DNA from: an uncultured Veillonella sp.
GTDB lineage: Bacteria; Bacillota; Negativicutes; Veillonellales; Veillonellaceae
NCBI GenBank assembly: GCA_934202215.1
Contig: CAKPXR010000013.1
Coordinates: 1 to 31,819 of the forward strand
DNA length: 31,819 nucleotides
Reading direction: 5' to 3'
Made by a program: the position numbers and the translations under genes. This document shows, one piece after another, positions 31,497 through 31,819 of the stretch (the stretch's first letter is position 1; each line of letters starts with the position of its first letter). The notes below the pieces were generated by a model. It was not told the origin of the DNA. It worked only from the letters and a program-made list of their open reading frames with translations, and ran no database searches.

Positions 31497-31709
31497 ATGA
31501 GCAAAATTCCCTGTGAGTATAAGGATTTTGAATGGTCTGAACAAGGTGAAACTGGTGAAGTCTTTTACACCGGTGATCCAGCAGCACAATTAATCCGTAG
31601 CATTACGTGGACAAAGGATGGCATGGCGTACTCCTTATTGTTCTTAGAACCTGTGAAAGCAGTTGATGATGAATTCTATAAGGAACATGTGGTGCCTGTA
31701 AAAAAATAA
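31497..31709 (+). CDS. Small protein of unknown function
   Basis: A 70-residue acidic, soluble protein with no signal peptide or membrane segment. CEYKDFEWSEQGETGEVFY and IRSITWTKDGMAYSLLFLEPV suggest a small beta-sheet fold. AGGAGAG before the ATG is a strong ribosome site, and codon use matches the neighbours, so it is likely real. The next gene starts 64 bp downstream and may be in the same operon. I do not recognise a family. Confidence 0.65.
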   Translation: MSKIPCEYKDFEWSEQGETGEVFYTGDPAAQLIRSITWTKDGMAYSLLFLEPVKAVDDEFYKEHVVPVKK

Positions 31710-31773
31710 GGAACGATAAGTATATGATATTCGAAATGCGGAAACGTATGTAACCGCTCAAAGAGGAGAGAAT

Positions 31774-31819
31774 ATGAAGAAAATAATAACATCTGCTGTT
31801 TTATGTGCCGCGATGGCTA
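31774..31819 (+). CDS. Start of an exported protein (cut by window edge)
   Basis: Only 15 codons are visible: MKKIITSAVLCAAMA, the beginning of a signal peptide, with AAGAGGAGAG upstream of the ATG. The mature protein lies outside the window and cannot be named. Confidence 0.7.
   Translation, partial: MKKIITSAVLCAAMA

Overview
The window reads as ordinary chromosome of a low-GC Negativicute, most likely Veillonella. That assignment is inference from gene content, codon use and gene order: dnaX-ybaB-recR-bofA as in Firmicutes, combined with diderm-style envelope genes. No phage, integrase, transposase, CRISPR array or tRNA gene was seen. Many promoters look like extended -10 promoters (TGnTATAAT or TGnTATACT).

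Layout. 1-6000 is rich in sulfur genes: a TcyP-like cystine carrier, a one-subunit siroheme sulfite/nitrite reductase, a ferredoxin-nitroreductase and an orphan MetQ lipoprotein. Between the reductase and the nitroreductase lies a 610-bp non-coding island holding two inverted 130-bp repeat units inside much longer self-complementary arms. 5986-9172 has a YqhD-type alcohol dehydrogenase, the AzlCD exporter and an aldo/keto reductase. 9284-13727 has an orphan HlyD-type adaptor lipoprotein, a DUF2156 protein that seems to start at ATT, a (GATGC)15 microsatellite in the leader of an Eis-like acetyltransferase, and an RluD-like pseudouridine synthase. 14136-18719 is the glutamate synthase large subunit without a neighbouring gltD. 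18811-26686 is an information-processing block: SRP RNA (ffs), dnaX with a long tail, ybaB, recR, bofA, a UvrD-like helicase carrying an inserted DnaQ-type exonuclease, and a second RluD-like synthase whose reading frame contains a phased array of DnaA-box sequences. 27015-31819 has a CDF metal transporter, a secreted protein of unknown function, a CycA-like amino-acid permease, a NimA-like flavin-binding protein, a small orphan protein behind a possibly structured leader, and the start of an exported protein cut by the window edge.

Best candidates for something new, in my order: the paired 130-bp units with constant loops and variable self-complementary arms (3361-3970); the DnaA-box array with 12-21-21-21-21-12 bp spacing inside a gene (26359-26475); the GATGC repeat placed to act as a translational switch (11541-11615); and the helicase-exonuclease fusion (23094-25682). 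Functions for these are inferred; only their structures are directly visible.
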